DNA from: Shouchella shacheensis
GTDB taxonomy: Bacteria > Bacillota > Bacilli > Bacillales > Bacillaceae_D
Length of the DNA stretch: 64,000 nt
Direction: 5' to 3'
NCBI RefSeq assembly: GCF_001484965.1
Contig: NZ_LLYY01000017.1
Location: forward strand, 22,296-86,295
Under the pieces are notes generated by a model. The model was not told where the DNA came from. It saw nothing but the letters and a program-made list of their open reading frames with translations, and ran no database searches. Position numbers and translations under genes: made by a program. Each line of letters starts with the position of its first letter. Position 1 is the stretch's first letter. Shown one piece after another: positions 53,742-62,607 of this stretch.

Positions 53742-54188
53742 ATGAACTCATTTAAAAAGGACGAACGCTTAGCGCTGACGCTGTGGTTTCGCCTCGCTCG
53801 CTTCTACCATGAGAGCAACCGAATGTCCAATCAGCACGTAAGAAAGTGGGGCATATCGCTCTCACAATTTGATACGCTTGTGCAGGTTCGTGCTTTTCAG
53901 CCTGTGGCGCAGGGAGAGCTTGCGGAAAAGCTTCTCGTCACAAAAGGAAATATGACACACACGCTGACCAAGCTCGAAAGCTGTGGCTATATCACAAGAA
54001 AGCAAGAATGGCGGACAAAAACAATCGCTTTAACGGAAAATGGGGCTGCGCTTGTAGCAGAGGTAATGCCTGAACAGTCGGCATTTCAGGCGTCTTTGTT
54101 TGAACCGCTGAAAAAGGAAGAGCAGAAACAATTGCTTGAACTGATGAGAAAGCTCCAAAAACAAACAGTTGTGGAGGAATTTGAATGA
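53742..54188 (+). CDS. MarR family regulator (MhqR-like)
   Basis: 148 residues. Dimerisation helices frame a winged HTH: GISLSQFDTLVQVRAFQPVAQGELAEKLLVTKGNMTHTLTKLE (about 42-84) and a wing with Arg-Lys (RKQEWRTKTIALTENG). Its gene overlaps mhqO by ATGA, so it very probably represses the dioxygenase and hydrolase genes in response to quinones, as MhqR does in B. subtilis. GGAGGAAC precedes the ATG. Confidence 0.83.
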   Translation: MNSFKKDERLALTLWFRLARFYHESNRMSNQHVRKWGISLSQFDTLVQVRAFQPVAQGELAEKLLVTKGNMTHTLTKLESCGYITRKQEWRTKTIALTENGAALVAEVMPEQSAFQASLFEPLKKEEQKQLLELMRKLQKQTVVEEFE

Positions 54189-55156
54189 ACCTCAAACCGA
54201 TCAAGGGACAGCACCATGTATCGGCAATCACGGCAGATGCAAAAGAAAATGTACGCTTTTATACCGACGTACTCGGGATGAGGCTCGTCAAAAAAACGGT
54301 CAATCAAGATGATACTTCGGTCTATCACTTGTTTTATGCCGATGAACGCGGAAATCCAGGCACGGATTTAACTTTTTTTGAAATTCCTTTTGCGGGAACA
54401 ACGTATAGAGGCACCAACAGCATTTCAACGACTTCTTTGCGAGTCCCTTCAAATCAAGCTCTCCAATACTGGGTGCATCGCTTTGATGACTATCATGTGG
54501 CGCATGAAGGAATCCAAGCCGAGGGAAAGCGTCAGTCCATTCGTTTCGAGGACTTTGAAGGACAGCGTTTGATGCTTGTTTCTGATGAAGAGAATACCGG
54601 TGTTGCAGGGGGGAAGCCTTGGGATCAGAGTCCAGTTCCGGCGGATGTCGCTATTTATGGGCTTGGACCGGTGCGGCTGACGATCAGTAACGCTGATGTG
54701 ACTGCCCGAGTATTAACGGAAATTCTCGGGTTCCGCTACGAGCGAACGGTGGAAGAATCAGAGAAAATGGTTGATGTCTACGCTACGGGTGAAGGGGGCA
54801 CAGGAGCAGAAATTTACTTGCTTCAAGATGCAGAAACCTCAAAGGAGCGTCCCGGCCGTGGCAGTGTTCATCATGTTGCTCTCCGTGTGGAAAGCGAGGA
54901 AGAGCTGGACAAGTGGGTTGAGCGTATAACAAGCTACGGGTTGCCAAATTCTGGTTTTGTGGAGCGCTATTATTTTAAGTCGCTCTACTTCCGTGAACCG
55001 AACGGCGTTTTGATTGAATTAGCAACAGATGGGCCAGGATTTGAAGGCGATGAATCCTTTGAGCATCTAGGGGAATCCCTCGCATTGCCACCGTACCTCG
55101 AAGGCAAGCGAGCGGAAATCGAAGCCAAAATCAAGCCATTAAACACGAAATCCTAG
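54185..55156 (+). CDS. mhqO: Ring-cleaving dioxygenase of the MhqO/MhqA type
   Basis: A 323-residue two-module VOC (glyoxalase fold) protein. The N-terminal module has IKGQHHVSAITADAKENVRFY with a metal-binding His (about 5-25), and the second has HHVALRVESEEELDKWVER (about 227-245) and a Glu in PNGVLIELATDGPG (about 273-286). Expected to cleave hydroquinone-type aromatic rings as part of quinone detoxification. It is coupled to the regulator and to the following hydrolase. Confidence 0.87.
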   Translation: MNLKPIKGQHHVSAITADAKENVRFYTDVLGMRLVKKTVNQDDTSVYHLFYADERGNPGTDLTFFEIPFAGTTYRGTNSISTTSLRVPSNQALQYWVHRFDDYHVAHEGIQAEGKRQSIRFEDFEGQRLMLVSDEENTGVAGGKPWDQSPVPADVAIYGLGPVRLTISNADVTARVLTEILGFRYERTVEESEKMVDVYATGEGGTGAEIYLLQDAETSKERPGRGSVHHVALRVESEEELDKWVERITSYGLPNSGFVERYYFKSLYFREPNGVLIELATDGPGFEGDESFEHLGESLALPPYLEGKRAEIEAKIKPLNTKS

Positions 55157-55166
55157 GAGGGCGACC

Positions 55167-55778
55167 ATGAGTGACCATAAGCATCTTTTCGTTAAAGGCG
55201 AAGATGAGACGAAGCCAACATTTGTGCTTCTACACGGAACAGGCGGGAACGAAAAAGACTTGCTCCCGATTGTGAACATGATTGATGAAGGAGCGTCGGT
55301 TTTAGGCATCCGCGGGAACATCTCAGAAAACGGCATGCCGCGGTTCTTTAAGCGTTTAGCAGAAGGCGTTTTTGATAAGGAAGACCTAAAACTTCGCACG
55401 GATGAACTTCATGCGTTTTTAGAAGAGGCGGCCACGGAGCACGGCATTGATCGGCAGAATCTCGTGGCGATCGGCTATTCGAATGGAGCGAATATTGCCG
55501 CAAACCTTTATTATGAGCACGGGGCCGTGTTCAAAGGCGCGATGTTGTTTCATGCGATGGTTCCGCAACAGAAAGAGGCACTTCCAAACCTTGAAAATGC
55601 GAATGTCTTTATTGGCGCAGGCAAACACGACCCAATGATCCCGGCGCCGGAAACGGAGCAGCTTAAGCGCGACTTAGAAAGCGCTGGAGCAGCAGTGAAA
55701 ACGTTCTGGACAGAAGGTGGACATGAGCTGATGCGGGAGGAAATCCAGGCGGCAAAAGAGTGGTACGAGGCGTTATAG
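55167..55778 (+). CDS. mhqD: MhqD-type alpha/beta hydrolase
   Basis: A 203-residue phospholipase/carboxylesterase-type hydrolase. The nucleophile elbow is GYSNGAN (about 105-111), the oxyanion region LLHGTGGNEKD (about 20-30), the Asp in GKHDPMIP (about 152-159) and the His in EGGHEL (about 184-189). MhqD is part of the quinone response with MhqO. A strong terminator follows. Confidence 0.87.
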   Translation: MSDHKHLFVKGEDETKPTFVLLHGTGGNEKDLLPIVNMIDEGASVLGIRGNISENGMPRFFKRLAEGVFDKEDLKLRTDELHAFLEEAATEHGIDRQNLVAIGYSNGANIAANLYYEHGAVFKGAMLFHAMVPQQKEALPNLENANVFIGAGKHDPMIPAPETEQLKRDLESAGAAVKTFWTEGGHELMREEIQAAKEWYEAL

Positions 55779-55782
55779 GAAG

Positions 55783-55815
55783 AAAAAAAGCGACCGAACG
55801 AGGGTCGCTTTTTTT
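55783..55815. terminator. Bidirectional terminator after mhqD
   Basis: AAAAAAAGCGACC pairs with GGTCGCTTTTTTT around GAACGAG. Confidence 0.9.
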
Positions 55816-55899
55816 AGCTGACGCTGGAAGTACGCCGGCAGTCCAAGTGAAGTTTCGCTTAAGCTGCTTTCATATGTGAGTAGGACCACCGCTCCTCCG

Positions 55900-56427
55900 C
55901 TAAGCAAACCGCTCCAAATGCGGAATACCGAAAGCGGTCTCCTCGTATGATTGTTCAGCGATCGTGAAGGAGCTGTTGCCGAGAGTTGCGCCGCCAAGTT
56001 TTCCATAAAATTCGCACGCAGGACGATTATCTGTGAACGCATAGACGACGGCGGAAGGAGCGCCAAGCCGAGTATGTAAATCTCTCAGTGTGGTTTCTAC
56101 CAACGCCCGCCCTGCGCCAAAGCCCTGGTATTCTTTGAGCAAATAAATCGCGTACAGCTCATAGTCGTAATCGGGGTAACCGTCTGTGCGTTTCCGCCCG
56201 CCATTGGCAAAGCCGAAGATAGAGCCGTCTTCAGCTTCGGCAACAAACACAGGGCCTTGATTGCCCTTTAAGATGTCTTGCCACCGATGCGTACGTGCCC
56301 GAATGGATAGTGTTTCCAAAAACGAGTCCGCCACAATTCCTTTATACGTACTTAACCAGCTATGAACGTGGACCGTCGCAATCGCTTCGGCATCAGCCAC
56401 CGCCGCCTCTCGAATCACGTAGCTCAT
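55900..56427 (-). CDS. GNAT family acetyltransferase
   Basis: 175 residues from ATG 56427, which has GGGGAGG upstream; a longer open frame upstream has no support. The acetyl-CoA binding motif is in LYAIYLLKEYQGFGAGRALV (about 88-107, the Q-x-x-G-x-G/A pattern). The N-terminus IREAAVADAEAIATVHVHSW is typical. The acceptor is not known. Confidence 0.85.
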   Translation of the reverse strand: MSYVIREAAVADAEAIATVHVHSWLSTYKGIVADSFLETLSIRARTHRWQDILKGNQGPVFVAEAEDGSIFGFANGGRKRTDGYPDYDYELYAIYLLKEYQGFGAGRALVETTLRDLHTRLGAPSAVVYAFTDNRPACEFYGKLGGATLGNSSFTIAEQSYEETAFGIPHLERFA

Positions 56428-56598
56428 GTTTGCGCCTCCCCTTTTTCCGGTTATGAGAGTAGTATAGGGGAGCTTCAGCCATTCGTAAAGCCGCTTCTTC
56501 GTTAGGTATAGACAAAGCGAGGAGGAAAGGATAAAATGCAAGGAACTCATCCTCGTAAAAAAGCATGGACGCTGCTTAATGGAAAAGGTGGGAGAACT

Positions 56599-57297
56599 AT
56601 GAGTGAAGAAACGTCAAAAAAGAACTGGCTGCTTTATGCTGGAGTAGCCGTTGCATTAGCAATTGTTTTTTACTTAGCGATATTTGAAGAACGATGGTAC
56701 CGGGCAGTTGTTTTGGCTGCGCTGCTTGGGTTAAGTGGGTTTGTGGTTTACCGTTTTAAGCAGCTTGAGGAGCTGCTTGAGGAAAAAGGATCGGTCGCAG
56801 TTATAAGGGAAGTGGAGGATGAGGACGAGGTAGAAAAAACAAAAGCCAATGACTTAAGAACCCTGGAACAAAAGGAATTTGAGCTGCAAAAGCTCGACCT
56901 TGATCGGACGCAAATTTTTGAGGATCTATTAAGTCAGACCGCTTTAGAAGAAGCTGATAAAAGTCGTTTTCGCGAAAAAATTCAGGAAGCAGACAAAGAA
57001 ACGTCCAAAGTGCGCGAGGAATGGTTAAATGCTTCGAATCGAATGATGTCCATGGTTAGTGGTGCGAAGCGAATGTTTGTAAAGGAAAGTCCGATGAAAG
57101 AAATGGCGGCCTCCATTGACGAGCGGATTCTCGATCACGGGTCTTTTCAAGAGTTGAACCAAGAGATCCAGCGGCTCGTGCCAAGGCTCTCCAAAGAAAG
57201 CAAAGACGCACTCGCCAAAACCAACTACGTAGATGAAGACAACCAACTCACGCGCTCGGGCTATAAAGCATTGCTGCAAGCGAGTGAAGAAGAATAG
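56599..57297 (+). CDS. Membrane-anchored coiled-coil protein, unknown
   Basis: 232 residues from ATG 56599 (GGTGGGAG upstream). Two transmembrane helices near the start (about 10-28 and 33-50), then a charged helical cytoplasmic part with long coiled-coil potential (about 55-150) rich in Glu and Lys. No known domain. A terminator-like hairpin follows at 57306-57343. Confidence 0.7.
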   Translation: MSEETSKKNWLLYAGVAVALAIVFYLAIFEERWYRAVVLAALLGLSGFVVYRFKQLEELLEEKGSVAVIREVEDEDEVEKTKANDLRTLEQKEFELQKLDLDRTQIFEDLLSQTALEEADKSRFREKIQEADKETSKVREEWLNASNRMMSMVSGAKRMFVKESPMKEMAASIDERILDHGSFQELNQEIQRLVPRLSKESKDALAKTNYVDEDNQLTRSGYKALLQASEEE

Positions 57298-57305
57298 CGT
57301 CATTC

Positions 57306-57343
57306 TAGCACTCCCGTACATTCGTGTACCGGGGTGCTATTTT
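57306..57343 (+). terminator. Terminator hairpin
   Basis: TAGCACTCCCGTACA pairs with TGTACCGGGGTGCTA around TTCG, followed by TTTT. Confidence 0.8.
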
Positions 57344-57469
57344 ATGTTGATCAACATGCGTCTGGTGGCGCTTTAGCATCAATGGGAAACAAACCGCACC
57401 ATGCTAACTGAAAAATCGAATGTCTGTGATAAGATAGATAAAGAAAGACCTATACATAGGGGGCGGACA

Positions 57470-58270
57470 ATGGAATCAATCATTGAAGTGGACGCAGCGA
57501 CGTTTGTACGTAATGAACGAACACTTTTGGCAAGTCTCAACTGGAAGGTGAAACCCGGGGAACACTGGGCGATTCTAGGCGCGAACGGCTCGGGCAAAAC
57601 ATCGCTTCTGAAACTAATCACTGGGTATGAATGGGTATCAAAGGGCGGAATCTCTGTGTTTGATCAGCGGTTTGGTACAGTCGCGCTTCATGAGCTGCGC
57701 AAAAACATTGGCTGGGTGAGCGCTTCCCTTGATGAACGCTATCGAACGCATGAAGGGATGGCTTGCGTTGATGTGATTGTCAGCGGAATTCATGCATCGA
57801 TTGGTGTTCACGAGGAAGTGAGGCAGGAGGACTGTGAGCGAGCACTGAAGCTCGCGAGTGAATTTGCTTTGGAGACGGTGGCCTACGCGCCACTGTCCAC
57901 CTTGTCCCAAGGGGAAAGGAAGAAGACATTCCTCGCCCGGTCGTTGATGAATCACCCGGACTTGCTCATTCTTGATGAACCTACAAGCGGCCTTGATCTT
58001 CAAGCTCGGGAGCAGTTTCTTGCGAGCATTGAGAAGCTTTTGGATACGAAAACAGCGCCGACGCTTCTTTATGTGACTCACCACCCTGAAGAGATTGTGC
58101 CATCCATTACGCATGTCCTGCTTTTAAAAGAAGGGAAAATACTGGCTGCTGGTCTAAAAGAAGACGTGCTAACGTCAGAGTTTGTCAGTACAGCTTTAGG
58201 CGTACCAGTCACGATGGAGTGGCAGGACAACCGGCCTTGGGCTCGCGTCCAGTCGTTAAAGAGCCCTTGA
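57470..58270 (+). CDS. ylmA: ABC transporter ATP-binding protein, YlmA-like
   Basis: A stand-alone ATPase of 266 residues. Walker A GANGSGKTS (about 38-46), Q-loop region, signature LSQGERKK (about 145-152), Walker B LLILDEPTSGLD (about 164-175) and a switch histidine in YVTHHPEE. No permease gene is next to it. It resembles B. subtilis YlmA and PhrT/MolC-like ATPases; transport partner unknown. ATG 57470 has ATAGGGGG upstream. Confidence 0.82.
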   Translation: MESIIEVDAATFVRNERTLLASLNWKVKPGEHWAILGANGSGKTSLLKLITGYEWVSKGGISVFDQRFGTVALHELRKNIGWVSASLDERYRTHEGMACVDVIVSGIHASIGVHEEVRQEDCERALKLASEFALETVAYAPLSTLSQGERKKTFLARSLMNHPDLLILDEPTSGLDLQAREQFLASIEKLLDTKTAPTLLYVTHHPEEIVPSITHVLLLKEGKILAAGLKEDVLTSEFVSTALGVPVTMEWQDNRPWARVQSLKSP

Positions 58271-58290
58271 GGACCTTCCTCAAGGGCCTT
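58263..58290. terminator. Hairpin between convergent ylmA and pepF
   Basis: GCCCTTGAGG pairs with CCTCAAGGGC; it overlaps the ylmA stop codon. The T tract is poor (CTTCTC), so strength is uncertain. Confidence 0.6.
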
Positions 58291-58299
58291 CTCAGATGC

Positions 58300-60099
58300 T
58301 TAAGCAAAGCTTTCTTCAAGCTCTGAAATCAGTGTGCCAACGTAGGCAACGGCGTCGCGAATCGTTTCCGGGTCTTCCATATCCACTCCTGCCATGCGAA
58401 GCAGGTCGAGGGGCTGCTTCGTACCACCGGCCTTGAGCATTTCAAGCCAGGCATCAATCACTGGCTGTCCTTCGTTTTGATAGAGAGAATACGCTTTGGT
58501 CGCGGCCGTTAGACCAGCAGAATACGTGTACGGATACAGTCCCATATAATAGTGTGGTTGGCGCATCCATGTTCTTCCGGCTCCTTCATCAAGGACGACG
58601 GCATCGCCCCAGAATCCTTGGAGAACCTCAAGCTTCGTTTTCCGCAGCAACGTGGCCGTCAGCGGCTGTCCGTCTTCGGCGAAGCGGTAGACGTGGCGCT
58701 GGAATTCGCCTTCAAGCAAATGCGTCACAAAATTGTGGTAGTACGTCCCGATAAATTGCATCAGCACCCAGCGCTTCATTCTCGGGTCCTCCGTGGCCGT
58801 TAATAGATGGTTGCCAAGAAACAATTCATTCATCGTCGACGGAGCTTCAATGCAATACGTGGAAGGCCTTGTTGCATTGAGCGGCTGGTGCGCATTGGCA
58901 AGATAAAAGTGGCCGGCATGGCCAAGCTCGTGAGCAAGCATAAAAGCTCCTCGCATCGTATCTTTCCATGTTAGCAGAATATAGGGGTGCACCCCGTACG
59001 GGCTGGAGCAAAAAGCGCCGGTTGCTTTGCCGATATTGTCTGCTCGGTCGACCCACCGTTCGGCAAAGGCTTGATCTAGCATCGAGCGGTACTCTTCACC
59101 TAAAGGTTCAAGCGCTGCTTTGATCATCTCACTCGCTTTTTCATAGGATGTCTCTGGCTCAAAGTCAGGGTCAAGCGGCGCTTTCAAGTCACAGAAACGC
59201 ATCTCATCAAGCTCAAGCACGCGTTTTTTTAGCTTTGCATAGCGCTGCATATGAGGGGCGAGTTCCTTGTAAATGATGTCTAACTGATTCTCATACATCG
59301 TCTGTGTCACATCCTGGCTATGCAACAGCATATCCGTCACAGAGTGATGCCCTCGTATGCGAGAAAGCGTTACTTGCTTGGTGACTTCGGTGGCGTACGT
59401 CTTCGCAAAGGTGTGCTCATACTGCTGAAGCGTCCCGTCAAAGGCCTCATAAGCGCGGCGGCGCTCCTCTGTGTTTGGTGAGAGCTCGTACTGATCTTCA
59501 AATCTCGCAAAGGAAAGGGGTTGCTCTTCGCCGTTTTTCCCGCTGAAAGAAGGGAAGGTCATGTCGGCTGATTTGCTTGTTGAATAAATCGCGTAAGGGG
59601 CATTCATCACAGGGCCGAGCGCCGCAAGCGTTTCTTCCGTTTCGGGCGTAAGCGCGTATGGCTTGTCACTCATCACTTTATGTAAGTAGACTCGATACGT
59701 GGCAAGCTCAGATTCCTCTTTTTCAAACTGTTCAATTAAGCTCTTCGGCAACGCAAGGATTTCTGCTTCTACGTTTGAGAGTTTGGCTTGAACAGACGCA
59801 TAGACTTGCTGGGCGAGACTCGCGCTTGCCTGAGCATCGGAATCAGAACCATCGCCCGAGAGGGTAAGGGTTGCATAGGTCATGACACGTACCCCTCGTT
59901 CGAGCAGCGCTTCTCTCGCTTGCAAGCAGAGCAAGAGATTGCTCGCACGCTCGCCTAACTTTCCCGTGTAAATCGACAGCTTATCCGCGTCTTCCTCAAG
60001 CTCCTTCAGCTCCTGTTCCCATGCCTCTTTGGATGAAAACAAATCAGCTAAATTCCACGTTTGCTCCGCGGGAACATCTTGACGTTTGGTTAATTCCAT
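58300..60099 (-). CDS. pepF: Oligoendopeptidase F
   Basis: A cytoplasmic M3-family zinc metallopeptidase of 599 residues that cuts peptides of about 7 to 17 residues. The zinc motif HELGHAGH (about 388-395) is preceded by a Met-Leu-Ala, and the third ligand Glu is in the APSTMNELFLGNHLL segment (about 418-432). The start LTKRQDVPAEQTWNLADLF is typical of the family. GGAGGAG precedes the ATG. It is monocistronic. Confidence 0.95.
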   Translation of the reverse strand: MELTKRQDVPAEQTWNLADLFSSKEAWEQELKELEEDADKLSIYTGKLGERASNLLLCLQAREALLERGVRVMTYATLTLSGDGSDSDAQASASLAQQVYASVQAKLSNVEAEILALPKSLIEQFEKEESELATYRVYLHKVMSDKPYALTPETEETLAALGPVMNAPYAIYSTSKSADMTFPSFSGKNGEEQPLSFARFEDQYELSPNTEERRRAYEAFDGTLQQYEHTFAKTYATEVTKQVTLSRIRGHHSVTDMLLHSQDVTQTMYENQLDIIYKELAPHMQRYAKLKKRVLELDEMRFCDLKAPLDPDFEPETSYEKASEMIKAALEPLGEEYRSMLDQAFAERWVDRADNIGKATGAFCSSPYGVHPYILLTWKDTMRGAFMLAHELGHAGHFYLANAHQPLNATRPSTYCIEAPSTMNELFLGNHLLTATEDPRMKRWVLMQFIGTYYHNFVTHLLEGEFQRHVYRFAEDGQPLTATLLRKTKLEVLQGFWGDAVVLDEGAGRTWMRQPHYYMGLYPYTYSAGLTAATKAYSLYQNEGQPVIDAWLEMLKAGGTKQPLDLLRMAGVDMEDPETIRDAVAYVGTLISELEESFA

Positions 60100-60278
60100 T
60101 TTTTTCTCCTCCAGCGCCTCTTATTTTTCGGAAACCGAAATTAATGTAAGTATACACAATTTCGAAAACGAGTGCATGACATAACCACTAACTTGTTGGC
60201 TCGATTTTAGGTGAAAGGCTAGCCAGCAGAACAACCATTCGCTAAAATAGAGAGAGAATAAACAAAGGTGGTACCACA

Positions 60279-62570
60279 ATGTTTAAAAAGAACCTTACGC
60301 AGCTGCTTGAAGGGTTAAAGAAGGACGCCAACGTTACGCATTGGCAAGAAATAGAGGCGGTGCCTGCCAAGGCCGTTCTCCCACCAGAGTCGATGGATGA
60401 CCGTTTAACACAGGCACTTGCTACGCGCGGCATTGGCGAGCTATACACGCATCAGGCTTCTGCCTTCGAACGGGCAGAGAGAGGCGAAAATATTGTCGCG
60501 GTGACGCCAACCGCCTCTGGAAAGTCGCTCTGCTATAACGCGCCGGTGCTGGCCGAAATTTTGCGCAATGAAGAAAGCCGCGCCCTTTACTTATTTCCAA
60601 CAAAAGCGCTCGCTCAAGACCAAATGAGCGATATCAATGAACTGATCGAGGCGATGGGGGTCCCAGTAAAATGCCACACGTATGACGGAGATACGGCCCC
60701 GCAAATCAGGCAGTCGATTCGCAAAGCTGGACATGTTGTGATTACGAATCCGGATATGCTGCACTCAGCGATCTTGCCGCATCACACGAAATGGGTGTCC
60801 TTTTTTGAACATCTCCGCTACATCGTTATCGACGAACTCCATACGTACAGAGGGGTTTTCGGAAGCCATGTAGCGAATGTCATTCGCCGTTTAAAACGGA
60901 TCTGTGCCTACTACGGGTCCAGTCCGCAGTTTATTTGTACATCGGCGACCATTGCCAATCCAAGGGAGCTAGCGCAAGAATTAACAGGAGAGACGGTTTC
61001 CCTGATCGATGATAACGGGGCGCCAACGGGGAAGAAGCATTTTATCTTTTACAACCCGCCCCTTGTCAATGAACCGCTCAACATTCGCCAGAGTGCGCTC
61101 ATGCAAGTGGATGCACTCGCAAAGTCATTTTTAAAAAACGACATTCAAACGATTGTCTTTGCGAAGAGCCGCGTTCGCGTCGAGCTGATTCTCAGTCGCT
61201 TGCAGGAATTAACGAAGCGGAGGTTTGGGGAGGATGCGATTCGAGGCTACCGCGGCGGCTACTTGCCAAAGCAGCGCCGAGAGATTGAGCGGGGATTGCG
61301 TTCAGGGACAATCAAGGGGGTGGTTTCAACCAACGCGCTTGAGCTGGGTGTGGATATCGGTCAGCTGCAAGTCTGTATCATGACCGGTTACCCAGGGACG
61401 ATTTCTAGCTCCTGGCAGCAGGCCGGCCGGGCGGGAAGACGACAAAATGAAGCGGTTGTCATCATGGTCGCTGGTTCTACGCCGCTTGACCAGTACATCG
61501 TCCACCATCCGGAATACTTTTTTGAGAAATCGCCGGAGGTTGCCAGACTGAATCCGAACAATTTGGTCATCTTTCTTGATCATTTAAAATGTGCCGCCTA
61601 TGAGCTGCCGTTTTCAAGTGGAGATGTCTTTGGTGGAGAAGAGGTCGATGATTATTTGGACTTTCTGGCTGAAAAACACGTCGTTCACGAGCGCGCTGGG
61701 CGATGGTATTGGATGAACGATGCCTTCCCTGCCCACGGCATTAGCTTGCGCTCTGCCTCACAGGAAAATGTCGTCATTATCGACCAAAGCGATGTGACGA
61801 ATCATACGGTGATCGGCGAGATGGATCGATTCAGCGCGATGACACTGTTGCACGATGAAGCAATTTACTTGCATCAAGGCGTTCAGTACCAGGTCGAACA
61901 TTTAGATTGGGAGGAAAAGAAGGCCTTTGTTAGAGAAGTGCACGTAGAGTATTTTACCGATGCCAATTTAGCGGTGTCTCTCTCTGTGCTGGAAGAAGAC
62001 GCGACACGAGAGGAATCGTACGCGACCGTCTCTTATGGCGATGTGATGGTGAGAGCGAAGGCGACCATTTTCAAAAAGCTTCGCGTAAGCACGATGGAAA
62101 ACATTGGGTCAGGGCCGATCCATTTGCCGGAGGAAGAGCTCCACACAAGCGCAATGTGGCTGAGCTTTGATGAGTCGGTGATTGAGCGCTTTGGCAAGGA
62201 GACGCTCGACCAAGCACTCGTTGGTCTCGCGCAATTGATTGGACATGTCGCACCGATTCATGTCATGTGCGATCGCGGCGATCTTCATGTCGTCCCGCAA
62301 ATGAAAGCGGAACATTCAGAGGCTCCGACCATCTTTGTCTATGATTCCTACCCAGGAGGGATTGGCCTCGCCAAGGAAGTGCACAAGCGAACCGAGGTGA
62401 TTTTAGGGCATGTTCAGGCGCTACTTTCTTCTTGTCTGTGTACATCGGGTTGTCCAGCCTGCGTTGGTGCTCAGTCAGAAGAAGGTGGCGTTAAACGCGT
62501 CGTTGGCAGACTCGTCCGGTTGTTGCAAGAGCATCCTCAGGTCAGAGAGGAGCGAATGGTCAAGAGATAA
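60279..62570 (+). CDS. mrfA: Mitomycin repair helicase MrfA (YprA)
   Basis: A 763-residue superfamily 2 DNA helicase. Walker A in TPTASGKSLCYN (about 77-88), DEAD-like box VIDELHTYRG (about 183-192), and QQAGRAGRRQNEAV (about 386-399) as motif VI. The C-terminal domain (DUF1998) has four cysteines in SSCLCTSGCPACVG (about 713-726), the zinc site needed in B. subtilis MrfA. With MrfB it repairs mitomycin C and other intrastrand adducts outside UvrABC. The mrfB gene follows. Confidence 0.94.
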   Translation: MFKKNLTQLLEGLKKDANVTHWQEIEAVPAKAVLPPESMDDRLTQALATRGIGELYTHQASAFERAERGENIVAVTPTASGKSLCYNAPVLAEILRNEESRALYLFPTKALAQDQMSDINELIEAMGVPVKCHTYDGDTAPQIRQSIRKAGHVVITNPDMLHSAILPHHTKWVSFFEHLRYIVIDELHTYRGVFGSHVANVIRRLKRICAYYGSSPQFICTSATIANPRELAQELTGETVSLIDDNGAPTGKKHFIFYNPPLVNEPLNIRQSALMQVDALAKSFLKNDIQTIVFAKSRVRVELILSRLQELTKRRFGEDAIRGYRGGYLPKQRREIERGLRSGTIKGVVSTNALELGVDIGQLQVCIMTGYPGTISSSWQQAGRAGRRQNEAVVIMVAGSTPLDQYIVHHPEYFFEKSPEVARLNPNNLVIFLDHLKCAAYELPFSSGDVFGGEEVDDYLDFLAEKHVVHERAGRWYWMNDAFPAHGISLRSASQENVVIIDQSDVTNHTVIGEMDRFSAMTLLHDEAIYLHQGVQYQVEHLDWEEKKAFVREVHVEYFTDANLAVSLSVLEEDATREESYATVSYGDVMVRAKATIFKKLRVSTMENIGSGPIHLPEEELHTSAMWLSFDESVIERFGKETLDQALVGLAQLIGHVAPIHVMCDRGDLHVVPQMKAEHSEAPTIFVYDSYPGGIGLAKEVHKRTEVILGHVQALLSSCLCTSGCPACVGAQSEEGGVKRVVGRLVRLLQEHPQVREERMVKR

Positions 62571-62607
62571 AAATTTCACATACCGAAATAAGAGTGGAGG
62601 AGTTTTT